DNA of 13,336 nt from JBMHDN01 sp049889355 (GCA_049889355.1 JBMHDN010000003.1:1-13336), one strand, 5' to 3'; counted from the first letter of the stretch, positions 1 to 7,120 are shown. Notes: generated from the letters alone by a model not told the origin. Numbers and translations are program-made.

Positions 1-1
1 T

Positions 2-151
2 GTTGATCTCTCGCTCGGCTCCAACTCGGTGCTGCGTGCCGTAGCTGAGGTTTATGCCCAAGACGATAATGAAGGCAAATTCATCTGCGATTTTGCCTCA
101 GCTTGGAACAAGGTGATGAATGCTGATTTGTTCCATCTGGCCGCTGAATAA
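2..151 (+). CDS. katG: Catalase-peroxidase KatG, C-terminal end (partial)
   Basis: Only the last 49 codons are present; the gene begins before the window. The peptide reads VDLSLGSNSVLRAVAEVY, then an acidic stretch, then FASAWNKVMNADLF. This matches the closing helices of bifunctional haem catalase-peroxidases, where a GSNSxLRAxAEVYA segment and an AWxKVMNxDRF-type end are family hallmarks. KatG removes hydrogen peroxide in the cytoplasm. The haem-binding and catalytic residues lie upstream and cannot be judged. The TAA stop is followed within 20 bases by two hairpins, the second a strong terminator, so the transcript very likely ends here. The family assignment is confident; intactness of the gene is unknown. 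Confidence 0.9.
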   Translation, partial: VDLSLGSNSVLRAVAEVYAQDDNEGKFICDFASAWNKVMNADLFHLAAE

Positions 152-168
152 GACGCAGATAACATTTA

Positions 169-196
169 GTGCCTGATCTTCTTCCGTATCAGGCAC
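169..196 (+). other. Hairpin downstream of katG
   Basis: A perfect 9-bp inverted repeat, GTGCCTGAT (169-177) and ATCAGGCAC (188-196), with a 10-base loop, lies 17 bases after the katG stop. It has no T-tract of its own. Its AGGCAC arm recurs in the next hairpin (205-210), and its GTGCCT arm recurs at 220-225, so alternative pairings between the two hairpins are possible. It probably protects the mRNA 3' end or assists termination. Confidence 0.55.
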
Positions 197-201
197 AACA
201 G

Positions 202-232
202 AAGAGGCACCATCATCTGGTGCCTCTTTTTT
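202..232 (+). terminator. Intrinsic terminator of katG
   Basis: An 11-bp perfect stem built on AGAGGCACCA (203-212) and TGGTGCCTCT (218-227), with a 5-base loop, runs straight into a run of six T (227-232). This is a textbook rho-independent terminator for rightward transcription. Confidence 0.9.
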
Positions 233-302
233 ATGCGGTAATTTGGAACACCGAACGCCCACAAAAAAACGATTCACCATTAACAGAATAGTAACCACTC
301 TT

Positions 303-311
303 TGCTATCCT
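303..311 (+). promoter_or_regulatory. Possible extended -10 promoter for the DUF6978/DUF1828 pair
   Basis: TGCTATCCT at 303-311 fits an extended -10 element (TGn plus TATCCT), 35 bases before the ATG at 346. TTAACA at 280-285 could be a weak -35, but its 20-base spacing is long. The assignment rests on position and pattern only. A purine-rich ribosome site, AAGGGGGGG, precedes the ATG. Confidence 0.3.
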
Positions 312-345
312 ACCCGTCAAACCAATCCAAAAGGGGGGGCGATAG

Positions 346-825
346 ATGGGTAATATATCGCAAAGTGAAGCAGATTTACTTCTGTCAATTCCAAAACACT
401 CAGACGAAAACCGTGCAAAGCAACCGCCCTTCCCTGGGAAAAGACAAGTAATAAGATTAGTCTCTGAAGATGGTAGGGAAAATTTTATACTCAGTTTATA
501 TAAAGGTCGAACGAATGCCTTAAAGTTAACCTATCAAACCATGGCTCGAAAAACCGTTCCACTTGTGAGATTAGATCTTCATGGAGCTCCCCATAGAAAT
601 CCAGACGGAGAAAAGGTCGATACTCCACATATACATTTATATCGTGAGGGATACGGAGATAAGTGGGCGTATGAGTTAAATAAATTACCTGATGGGATTA
701 GTTTTCAGCTTCCATCCAATGATGTTAACACCGAGGAAATTGAAAAATGGTTTATAGCATTCCTGATATTCTGTAATATCAAAGACAGAGACATTGTCGA
801 TTGGTCTCAAGGAACACTGATATGA
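346..825 (+). CDS. DUF6978-like protein, first gene of a two-gene AT-rich cassette
   Basis: This 159-residue soluble protein has no signal peptide or membrane segment. I recognise it only as resembling the DUF6978 family, recalled from its pairing with DUF1828 proteins, and its function is unknown. Visible features are a charged N-terminus, a beta-rich centre (RQVIRLVSEDGRENFILSLY) and a striking histidine-rich segment at about residues 77-103. That segment contains LDLHGAPHRNPDG and then DTPHIHLYREGYGDKWAYEL, which could form a metal or catalytic site. The C-terminus is helical. The ATG follows a strong purine-rich ribosome site. Its stop overlaps the next start as ATGA, so the two are translationally coupled and probably act together. 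The GC content is low (one 60-base line is about 30%), unlike the flanking genes, which suggests acquisition by transfer. Confidence 0.7.
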   Translation: MGNISQSEADLLLSIPKHSDENRAKQPPFPGKRQVIRLVSEDGRENFILSLYKGRTNALKLTYQTMARKTVPLVRLDLHGAPHRNPDGEKVDTPHIHLYREGYGDKWAYELNKLPDGISFQLPSNDVNTEEIEKWFIAFLIFCNIKDRDIVDWSQGTLI

Positions 826-1592
826 CTTTAAAGCAAGAAGTCGAGACATTAACCAAAAGCTATCTCCAGTGGCTGGGTGATAAGACTGACATAGAACAAG
901 TCAGCGATGACTTCGTCACGATCACCACCCCCCAATTAGACAGGCATAACGACGCTCTTCAAATCATTGTGACACGAGATAAAGACGGGGTTTACACACT
1001 CTCTGATGATGGCTGGACTATAATGGATTTGCAGGCAAGTGGATGTGAAATTAATTCTTCAAAACGTTCAAGCCTGTTATCTGAAATCACAAATGGTTTT
1101 GGTGTAAGAGTGGAAGATGGCGTTTTGCTGGCAACGACATCAGCAAAAACATTTTCTGAAAAAAAACATGACCTCTTACAGGCAATGTTATCTGTCAATG
1201 ACTTATTTTTTACCTCTTCAACATATGCACGTTCGTTTTTCATGGAAGATGTTGGGAATTGGTTTGAAAATAACGATATAATATATTCACCTTCTGTAAA
1301 ATTCACTGGAAAAAGTGGGTTAACCCACCAATTCGATTTCCTCGTACCTGGAAGAGGAAATGATAACATGATCAAGACAATGAATAACCCAACAAATCAG
1401 AGTGCTAAAAATTTAATTATGGCATCTGACGATATTCGAAAAATTCGACCGAGAAAAGCAACATCATTTGCTTTCATAAATGATGCTGTAGACGCTGATT
1501 TAGATTCGGTTATCTCGGCTTTAGCAAACTGCGAAGTTAAGCCAGTACTATGGTCCAAACGTGATACTTTCAAAGAGTATATAGTTAATTAA
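822..1592 (+). CDS. DUF1828/DUF1829 domain protein, second gene of the cassette
   Basis: A 256-residue cytosolic protein with two parts. Residues about 20-125 contain ITTPQLDRHNDALQI, TLSDDGWTIMDLQASG and ITNGFGVRV, the signature of DUF1828. Residues about 150-250 contain VKFTGKSGLTHQFDFLVP, MIKTMNNP and IRKIRPRKATSFAFIND, which resemble DUF1829. The two domains normally occur together, often in phage or accessory DNA, and neither has an established biochemical role that I know of. The HQFDF core recalls some nuclease-fold cores, but no full catalytic set is evident. I chose the ATG at 822 over the in-frame TTG at 801 because it overlaps the upstream stop (ATGA) and has AAGGAA about 8 bases before it. 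The composition is AT-rich like its partner, and a bidirectional terminator follows. Confidence 0.8.
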   Translation: MTLKQEVETLTKSYLQWLGDKTDIEQVSDDFVTITTPQLDRHNDALQIIVTRDKDGVYTLSDDGWTIMDLQASGCEINSSKRSSLLSEITNGFGVRVEDGVLLATTSAKTFSEKKHDLLQAMLSVNDLFFTSSTYARSFFMEDVGNWFENNDIIYSPSVKFTGKSGLTHQFDFLVPGRGNDNMIKTMNNPTNQSAKNLIMASDDIRKIRPRKATSFAFINDAVDADLDSVISALANCEVKPVLWSKRDTFKEYIVN

Positions 1593-1608
1593 CCCACCAC
1601 CTAAATAG

Positions 1609-1646
1609 AAAAACGACCTTGCCGGAGGGATTGGCAAGGCCGTTTT
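1609..1646. terminator. Bidirectional terminator between the DUF pair and amtB
   Basis: The arms AAAACG-A-CCTTGCC (1610-1623) and GGCAAGG-C-CGTTTT (1633-1646) pair with one A:C mismatch across a 9-base loop. The stem has an A-tract on one side and a T-tract on the other, so it can stop transcripts from both the rightward DUF1828 gene and the leftward amtB gene, which converge here. Confidence 0.85.
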
Positions 1647-1688
1647 CCTAGGGGAAATGGGGTGGCCATACAGACCTAATCGGATAGC

Positions 1689-3032
1689 TTACGCCTGACT
1701 CTGGCGGGCAAATTCCGGATAGGATTCCATCCCCAATTCTGAGTTATCAAGCCCTGCCATCTCATCTTCTGCCGAGACGCGGATCCCGATGGTGGCGGCC
1801 AGCGCATACCAAACAATCCCAGAAGCGATGAAGGCAAAGGCGCCAATCACAAAAATACCATAGAGCTGGGCACCAATGCTGGCATCTGGATTGGTCAGCA
1901 CCACGGCGAGCGTGCCCCAGATACCTGAGATCAGGTGTACCGGAATAGCCCCGACCACATCATCGATTTTCAGCTTATCCAGCAATGGTACGGTTACCAC
2001 CACAATCACGCCGCCAATACCGCCAATCAATGAAGCCATGCCAAGAGATGGGGTCAGCGGTTCTGCGGTGATCGACACCAGACCTGCCAGTGCGCCGTTC
2101 AGTACCATGGTCAAATCGACCTTACGATAGAGCAATTGGGTCATCACCAGCGCGACAATTGCCCCAGCCGCAGCCGCCGCATTGGTGTTGGCAAAGATAC
2201 GGCTGACATCTGCGACATCACCAATGGTGCCCATGGCCAGCTGAGAGCCGCCATTAAAGCCGAACCAGCCCAGCCATAAAATAAAGGTCCCCAAAGTCGC
2301 CAGCGGCAGATTCGCACCTGGCATCGGTACCACACGGCCATCTTTATATTTACCAAGGCGCGGACCAAGAATGAGTGCGCCGGCCAAGGCGGCCCATCCC
2401 CCGACGGAGTGCACCACAGACGAGCCAGCAAAATCAAGGAAGCCTGCCGCATCCAGAAAACCGCCGCCCCATTTCCAGCTGGCCTGAAGCGGATAGATAA
2501 AGGCTGTTAAAACAAGGGTGAAAATCAGGAAAGGCCACAGCTTAATCCGCTCAGCAACAGTGCCTGAGACAATCGAGGCAGTGGCGGCACAAAACATCAG
2601 CTGGAAGAAATAATCTGAAGCGGTTGAGGCATAGCTCAAATCATCTACCCCATCTGCCGCGACGCCTACTGGCTCTAGCACAGCAATAGCCGGGAACAGG
2701 GCTGAGAAGACCCCGTCAACTGACCAGGCGCCAAGCGGATACATCAAATTATAGCCAATTAAATAATAGCCAACAGAGGCGAGCGAGAAGAGCGCAATAT
2801 TTTTGGTCAGCTGGGTTGTTGTATTTTTCGCCCGTACCAGACCAGCTTCAAGCATGCAAAAGCCTGCTGCCATAAACATCACCAGAAATCCGCCAATCAA
2901 AAATAGAAGCGAATTTAAGATAAACACACCATGCACCCCCACCTCATCTGCAAAGGCAGGCAAGGATATCAGGCTTAGCAGACCCGCAAGCGCTATAGGC
3001 GGTGCTGTCTTTCTTATTATGTTTGAACTCAT
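1689..3032 (-). CDS. amtB: Ammonium transporter AmtB
   Basis: A 447-residue Amt/MEP/Rh channel for ammonium uptake across the inner membrane, of normal family length. Residues 1-28 form a signal peptide ending at AFA|DE, followed by about 11 hydrophobic segments. Family hallmarks include AGFCMLEAGLVRAKN (56-70), the phenylalanine and tryptophan-rich LGWFGFNGG (254-262), and the twin pore histidines H208 (VVHSVGGWAAL) and H366 (PVHLISGIWGTL). The cytoplasmic tail after about 418 is short and acidic. The ATG has AAGGAT 7 bases upstream. It lies 39 bases after glnK, so the two form the usual glnK-amtB operon, with the PII protein blocking the pore when nitrogen is plentiful. I found no sigma-54 promoter motif, so nitrogen control could act through another route. 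Confidence 0.96.
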   Translation of the reverse strand: MSSNIIRKTAPPIALAGLLSLISLPAFADEVGVHGVFILNSLLFLIGGFLVMFMAAGFCMLEAGLVRAKNTTTQLTKNIALFSLASVGYYLIGYNLMYPLGAWSVDGVFSALFPAIAVLEPVGVAADGVDDLSYASTASDYFFQLMFCAATASIVSGTVAERIKLWPFLIFTLVLTAFIYPLQASWKWGGGFLDAAGFLDFAGSSVVHSVGGWAALAGALILGPRLGKYKDGRVVPMPGANLPLATLGTFILWLGWFGFNGGSQLAMGTIGDVADVSRIFANTNAAAAAGAIVALVMTQLLYRKVDLTMVLNGALAGLVSITAEPLTPSLGMASLIGGIGGVIVVVTVPLLDKLKIDDVVGAIPVHLISGIWGTLAVVLTNPDASIGAQLYGIFVIGAFAFIASGIVWYALAATIGIRVSAEDEMAGLDNSELGMESYPEFARQSQA

Positions 3033-3071
3033 TTTATTGATCCTTTCTTATTGCTTAAACGGTCGTGATGC

Positions 3072-3410
3072 TCAAAGAGCGTCCTCTCCGGTTTCGCTGG
3101 TACGGATACGCACAGCCTCAGCCAAATCGAGCATGAAGATTTTGCCATCTCCGATGCGGTCACTATGGGCGGTGGTCTTGATGATCTCGACGACCTCAGC
3201 AGCTTGTTTGGCAGAGACTGCCAATTCGATCTTTATCTTTGGCAGAAAATGCACCGCATATTCGGCGCCGCGGTAAATTTCAGTCTTCCCTTTCTGGCGC
3301 CCATAACCCTGAACCTCACTGACCGTCATGCCAGATATACCGAGCCCGGACAGCGCATCGCGCACTGGCTCTAGCTTGTTGGGCTGTATGATGGAAATGA
3401 TGTATTTCAT
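3072..3410 (-). CDS. glnK: Nitrogen regulatory protein PII (GlnK/GlnB family)
   Basis: A 112-residue PII signalling protein, which as a trimer senses ATP/ADP and 2-oxoglutarate and binds AmtB. The T-loop GRQKGKTEIYRGAEY (37-51) is intact, with Y51, the uridylylation site, at the canonical position. The DGKIF motif and the RIRTSETGEDAL end also match the family. I place the start at the second ATG (3408-3410), giving MKYIISIIQP, the usual PII beginning. An in-frame ATG 7 codons upstream would add MRKRKKQ, which is unlike the family and would consume the ribosome site AAGGAAAAAACAG. The position just upstream of amtB favours the name glnK, although sequence alone does not separate it from glnB. 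Confidence 0.94.
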   Translation of the reverse strand: MKYIISIIQPNKLEPVRDALSGLGISGMTVSEVQGYGRQKGKTEIYRGAEYAVHFLPKIKIELAVSAKQAAEVVEIIKTTAHSDRIGDGKIFMLDLAEAVRIRTSETGEDAL

Positions 3411-3435
3411 CTGTTTTTTCCTTTTCCTCAATTCG

Positions 3436-3466
3436 TGCGCGGCATTTGATCCTGAGGCGCCGCGCA
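3436..3466 (-). promoter_or_regulatory. GC-rich hairpin in the glnK-amtB leader
   Basis: A perfect 8-bp inverted repeat, TGCGCGGC (3436-3443) and GCCGCGCA (3459-3466), spans a 15-base loop, 26-56 bases before the glnK ATG. No T-tract follows in the glnK direction, so it is not an intrinsic terminator. It could be an operator or an mRNA leader structure; it does not fit the spacing of an NtrC site. Confidence 0.4.
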
Positions 3467-3565
3467 GACCTCATTTGGGTTTTTGGAGTTGTCCTTTTTA
3501 TGTGAACGATTAGACCCTATCTCTTTTAAGTGATGCGGAATTGTGCTAAAAATCTGTAACTGTGC

Positions 3566-3578
3566 TGCAATTTTTGCA
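3566..3578 (+). promoter_or_regulatory. Candidate LysR box (T-N11-A dyad)
   Basis: TGCAATTTTTGCA is a perfect 5-bp dyad of exactly the T-N11-A form typical of LysR-type regulator sites. It lies 25 bases before the ATG of the LysR gene and in the shared gap with glnK. Such a position fits negative autoregulation. No binding data exist here, and short AT-rich dyads occur by chance. Confidence 0.4.
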
Positions 3579-3603
3579 TCACCAAGTGAGAATGTGAGGA
3601 TTT

Positions 3604-4509
3604 ATGCGGCTTTTAACCCAGCTCACCTATCTGGATGTGGTGGTCAAAACAGGGTCTATCCGCAAAGCAGCAGAGCAGTTGAACATCACTTCAACCGCGC
3701 TGAACAGGCGAATTTTGGCATTTGAAGAAGAGCTAGGCACGCCGATATTTGAGCGGCTACCGCAAGGGGTAAGGCTGAATGTAGCAGGCGAGATGGTCAT
3801 TCAGCATATCCGCCGCTCTATGGCTGATCTCTCAAAGGTCACATCGCAAATTGCTGATTTGCAAGGCTATCGCAGTGGTCATGTGAAAATCGCTGGCGGC
3901 TCTGAGGTCATTGGCGGCTTTCTGCCACGTCATATTGCCCATTATCGCCAGCAACATCAGGCGGTTACATTCGAAATTTTGAGGCGCACACCTGAACTGG
4001 CTTTATCTGCCTTGCAAGATTACGAAGCTGATCTCAGCCTTATTTTTGGAGCCGTGCCACCTACAGAGTTTCAGATTCTGGCCACCGTGGAACTGCCGGT
4101 GATGCTGGCTTGTGCGACCAGTCACCCGCTGGCCTTAAATGAGGAACTGCGCTTATATGACTGCCAGCCCTATCCGGCCATTATGCCAGCACCTGGCTCT
4201 GGGCTCTATGATTTGCTCTATCATGCTGAAAAGCGCAAAGGTATTCAGCTCAACCATATGATCACCTCAGAGAGCTTTGAGTTCATGGCCCGCTATTCGG
4301 CTTTTGAAGATGCGATTACCTTTGTGCTGCCTTTTCATGATGACCAGAATGAGCGGCTGGCCTTTTTGCCGTTCAAAGCAAATGAGGCCATGACAGGACG
4401 CCTGCATCTGGTTCAGACAAAGGGGCGCGTTCTACCTGTTGCGGCGGCGAAATTTGCAGAAGACATCATTCAATATTTCAACAACGCCTTTCCAAATGCC
4501 ACCAATTAG
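3604..4509 (+). CDS. LysR-type transcriptional regulator (possible tcuR)
   Basis: A 301-residue LysR regulator of standard length. The N-terminal winged helix-turn-helix (residues about 3-62) reads TGSIRKAAEQLNITSTALNRRI followed by FEEELGTPIFERLPQGVRLN, as in the family. Residues about 90-295 form the periplasmic-binding-protein-like effector domain, beginning GHVKIAGGSEVIGGFLP. The ATG has GTGAGGA 3-9 bases upstream. It faces tcuB tail to tail, 13 bases apart. In Salmonella, tricarballylate use is controlled by the LysR-type TcuR encoded beside tcuABC, so this gene may sense tricarballylate. That is inference from position, and its partner could instead be glnK-amtB, from which it diverges. 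A T-N11-A dyad precedes it. Confidence 0.88.
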   Translation: MRLLTQLTYLDVVVKTGSIRKAAEQLNITSTALNRRILAFEEELGTPIFERLPQGVRLNVAGEMVIQHIRRSMADLSKVTSQIADLQGYRSGHVKIAGGSEVIGGFLPRHIAHYRQQHQAVTFEILRRTPELALSALQDYEADLSLIFGAVPPTEFQILATVELPVMLACATSHPLALNEELRLYDCQPYPAIMPAPGSGLYDLLYHAEKRKGIQLNHMITSESFEFMARYSAFEDAITFVLPFHDDQNERLAFLPFKANEAMTGRLHLVQTKGRVLPVAAAKFAEDIIQYFNNAFPNATN

Positions 4510-4524
4510 GCTGGTGGGCCTTTT
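4499..4524 (+). terminator. Probable terminator of the LysR gene, overlapping its stop
   Basis: CCACCA (4499-4504) pairs with TGGTGG (4512-4517) around a 7-base loop that contains the TAG stop. TTTT follows at 4521-4524. The stem is only 6 bp and the T-run is short, so efficiency is uncertain. It sits in the 13-base gap to the convergent tcuB. Confidence 0.45.
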
Positions 4525-5677
4525 ATTCCGCCGGACTCAGCGCGGCCTTTGGCATACGCTCATTGGCATCACCCAGCAAGGCAGCAAAGCGGTAAATCCC
4601 ATGCACAAATTTTGAAAAGGGCAGGATCAGGAAAAAGCCATAAACAAGCCCAAGATGGATGGCCAAAGCCAGACCCATAAAGCTGGTTTCACGCACAGCC
4701 AACAAGATAAGACCCGTTGCACTCACCCAGAAGAGCAGCCAGATAAAGGCATAATCCATACCCAGCGTATGAACCGAGCGCACAGCTTTATCCATACGGC
4801 GCTTTTCATACCACAAGCCGGCTGTACCAATACATAAGATGATACCGCCCACAGTCCCCAACACCACAGGCAATTCGAAATAGCCATAAGGGGCTTCACG
4901 CCCAAGCAAATAATGATAGAGCGTACCAACTGAGGTTGAAGCAAAACACATCACAAAACCATAAAAGGTGAAATGATGATAAAGCTTGCGGGCATTGCTT
5001 GAGCGGGCATCCGGCCCCGGGCAACCCGGGCTATTACCTGTGCCAATACTTGCATTATCACCGCCTAGATAACGCAAGCTCGCCGTTGCCGCCAGCGCAT
5101 CGCGCATCGCTGGCATCCCGCCCCATCTTGCCTTTGTCTGCACCCAATAACGCCGCCAACCCATGACAAAGCTGACCAACACAAAAGAGGTGATGACCAT
5201 CGGAATACCTGCCATCACATTATGCGGCATAATTTGATAAAAAGCGCCCTCTCCTAAATGCACACCCCAGAATAAGGCGGGGTTGATCATAGCCAGCATC
5301 AGCCCGACCGCAAGGGCCAACACCCCTGAAATGGCAATGGACACAAAAAGGCCATTGGACTCGAAAACACGACCTAGGGGGCGTGGCCAGGCATAATCTG
5401 CATAGGTTTCAAGACGTCTTTCAGCCAGCGTTGCAGGCACATTCACACCAAATTCATGTGGCGGGGCATATTGGCAGGCATGATAGCAAGCCCCGCAATT
5501 ATGACAGAGATTGGCCAGAAAGGCAGTATCGCCTGGCTCAAACACACGCCGGCGTTCCATCGCTGGAAATACCGCACAAAAACCTTCACAATAGCGGCAG
5601 GCATTACAGATTTGCATGATCCGCTTTGTTTCTTCATGGCTGTCAGATTGAGCAAGCTGTTGTAAATCGATATCCAT
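4523..5677 (-). CDS. tcuB: TcuB, tricarballylate utilisation iron-sulphur membrane protein
   Basis: A 384-residue protein of the TcuB/CitB family that re-oxidises the reduced flavin of TcuA and passes electrons to the membrane quinone pool. The N-terminal cytosolic part carries two complete 4Fe-4S motifs: C24-x2-C27-x2-C30-x3-C34 (CNACRYCEGFC) and C58-x2-C61-x2-C64-x3-C68 (CHNCGACYHAC). Residues about 105-370 hold roughly six membrane segments, with histidines such as YHHFTFYG that are suited to haem b. Length matches the family (about 380). The ATG has AAGGG with good spacing and lies 12 bases after the tcuA stop, so they form one operon. A proline/glycine-rich loop near residues 205-225 (NSPGCPGPDARSS) is typical of this family's long cytosolic loop. 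Confidence 0.92.
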   Translation of the reverse strand: MDIDLQQLAQSDSHEETKRIMQICNACRYCEGFCAVFPAMERRRVFEPGDTAFLANLCHNCGACYHACQYAPPHEFGVNVPATLAERRLETYADYAWPRPLGRVFESNGLFVSIAISGVLALAVGLMLAMINPALFWGVHLGEGAFYQIMPHNVMAGIPMVITSFVLVSFVMGWRRYWVQTKARWGGMPAMRDALAATASLRYLGGDNASIGTGNSPGCPGPDARSSNARKLYHHFTFYGFVMCFASTSVGTLYHYLLGREAPYGYFELPVVLGTVGGIILCIGTAGLWYEKRRMDKAVRSVHTLGMDYAFIWLLFWVSATGLILLAVRETSFMGLALAIHLGLVYGFFLILPFSKFVHGIYRFAALLGDANERMPKAALSPAE

Positions 5678-5689
5678 CTTTTCGCCCTT

Positions 5690-7111
5690 TTAGTGATCGC
5701 GTGGTTGCCGGTTAAAGCCACGCACTGCGCTTTCGCCTGCGATACGACCAAACACGCCGCCAATCGTCATACCAATACCGGCCAGATAACCTTGGCCTAA
5801 AATATTGCCTGCCATGATCTCGCCAGCTGCAAATAAATTGGCAGAGGGCTGACCATCGCCAAATAGGATTTGTGCCTTATCATTCACCTCAACCCCCATG
5901 TAGGTAAAGGTGATACCAGGGCGCAGCGGGAACCCGTAAAAGGGCGGTTTGGCAATCGGTGCCGCCCAGTTTGTTTTTTCAGGTTTCAGCCCCTTTGTTG
6001 CTTTCCCATCCAAAATCAATTGGTCAATCGGGCCTTCCGGACAGGCGGCGTTAAATTGATCAACCGACGCCCGCAATTTTTGCGGGTTCAGTTCAAGTTG
6101 TTCGGCCAGCTCTTCAATCGTATCTGCCATAATTGGTGTGAAGACTGACGGCATGAAACGGCTCACCCCAACACTGTCCAAAATGGCATAGCCGATCTGA
6201 TCTGGCTGACCTGCAACCAGCCGGCCCCAAATCGCATAGCGCTTTGGCCAGAAATCCTCGCCCTCATCATAAAAACGCGCGCAGTCTTTATTCACCACCA
6301 TGCTAAAAGGCACGCCGTCAATCCGGCTGGCAATCCCGCCATCATATTTCGGGGCCCGCGCATCAATCGCCACAGCATGGCATTGATCTAACGCGCCCAC
6401 CGGCTTTGCCCCTTGAGCCAGAAGCGATTTCAGCATCACCCCTTTATTATAAGGTGTGCCACGCACCAAAAAATTCTTAGCCGCCTCACCCCAGCCTTCA
6501 GCTAGCCAATCTAGATTGGCCTCAAAGCCGCCTGCGGTCAGGATAAATTGGCGCGCTTTTAAAGGCGTGTCATAACCCGTTAGCTTGGCCGCATGGCAAT
6601 AGCCATCTGAGATATCAAGCGATTCAACCTCGCTATCATAGGCAAAGGTGATGCCTAGTTCCTCGGCATGATGACATAAGCCATTGAGCATTGCCCGGCC
6701 ACCACCCAAGAAAAAGGCGTTGGTGCGCCCCAAATTCAGCGTACCTGATAAGGCCGGTTGAAAGCGCACACCACGCTCACTCAGCCAGCCTGTCAGTTCT
6801 GCTGATTTCTCAAGTGTTAGAGACGCAAGCTCTGTGTTGGTGACCCCTTTGGTAACCCGCATCAAATCATCAAAATATTCTTCAAATGTATAGGCATCAG
6901 TGAGCACATCTGTCGGCGCATCATGCATCGCCCGTAAATTACGTGTATGGCGGGTGTTGCCACCGCGCATATGGGCAGGGGCCGATTCCAAAATCAGGGT
7001 TTTGCAGCCTGCTTCAGTGGCGGTGATGGCCGCACATAAGCCGGCATTGCCAGCCCCGATAACCACCACATCCCAATCTTCTTGGAAAATATCATTCTTT
7101 TCTGTATACAT
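5690..7111 (-). CDS. tcuA: TcuA, FAD-dependent tricarballylate dehydrogenase
   Basis: A 473-residue flavoprotein of the fumarate reductase/succinate dehydrogenase superfamily, of normal length. It oxidises tricarballylate to cis-aconitate, which aconitase can take into the citric acid cycle. The dinucleotide-binding GAGNAGL is at residues 19-25 after DVVVIG. The substrate-domain segment MVVNKDCARFYDEGED is present, and the FAD-anchoring C-terminus reads LFAAGEIMAGNILGQGY followed by GIGMTIGGVFGRIAG. The ATG at 7109-7111 is the only sensible start. No Shine-Dalgarno sequence precedes it, and the promoter spacing predicts transcription starting at this ATG. A GTATAC double palindrome covers the start. 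tcuB follows 12 bases downstream. Related flavoproteins with other unsaturated-acid substrates exist, but the tcuB partner makes tricarballylate or a close analogue likely. Confidence 0.92.
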   Translation of the reverse strand: MYTEKNDIFQEDWDVVVIGAGNAGLCAAITATEAGCKTLILESAPAHMRGGNTRHTRNLRAMHDAPTDVLTDAYTFEEYFDDLMRVTKGVTNTELASLTLEKSAELTGWLSERGVRFQPALSGTLNLGRTNAFFLGGGRAMLNGLCHHAEELGITFAYDSEVESLDISDGYCHAAKLTGYDTPLKARQFILTAGGFEANLDWLAEGWGEAAKNFLVRGTPYNKGVMLKSLLAQGAKPVGALDQCHAVAIDARAPKYDGGIASRIDGVPFSMVVNKDCARFYDEGEDFWPKRYAIWGRLVAGQPDQIGYAILDSVGVSRFMPSVFTPIMADTIEELAEQLELNPQKLRASVDQFNAACPEGPIDQLILDGKATKGLKPEKTNWAAPIAKPPFYGFPLRPGITFTYMGVEVNDKAQILFGDGQPSANLFAAGEIMAGNILGQGYLAGIGMTIGGVFGRIAGESAVRGFNRQPRDH

Positions 7112-7120
7112 GTGTATACA
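7103..7120. promoter_or_regulatory. Likely GntR (FCD) operator over the tcuA start codon
   Basis: TGTATACATGTGTATACA contains two copies of the self-palindromic TGTATACA (7103-7110 and 7113-7120), centred 10 bp apart, one helical turn. FadR/VanR-type GntR regulators favour TTGTATACAA-like palindromes. It covers the tcuA start codon and part of its -10 region, so bound protein would block tcuAB. The adjacent divergent gene encodes such a regulator. Confidence 0.7.

Noticed and set aside
801..821. TTG at 801 as the start of the DUF1828 protein
   Set aside because: It would overlap the upstream gene by 25 bases and adds VSRNTD, which is not part of the domain. ATG 822 has a ribosome site and a typical ATGA overlap.
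992..1375. 127-codon minus-strand open frame
   Set aside because: It lies wholly inside the DUF1828/1829 gene, in antisense, with no ribosome site or recognisable domain.
2144..2452. Open frame of about 100 codons overlapping amtB on the same strand in another frame
   Set aside because: A shadow of the strongly conserved amtB reading frame; its tryptophan- and arginine-rich composition is not protein-like.
2803..3276. 157-codon plus-strand frame across amtB and glnK
   Set aside because: Antisense to two well-supported genes and spanning their intergenic gap; no domain and no ribosome site.
3540..3600. Possible sigma-54 promoter for glnK (GATGCAAAAATTGCA on the minus strand)
   Set aside because: The TTGCA half is suggestive, but no GG lies 10 bases before GC, so the -24/-12 spacing fails.
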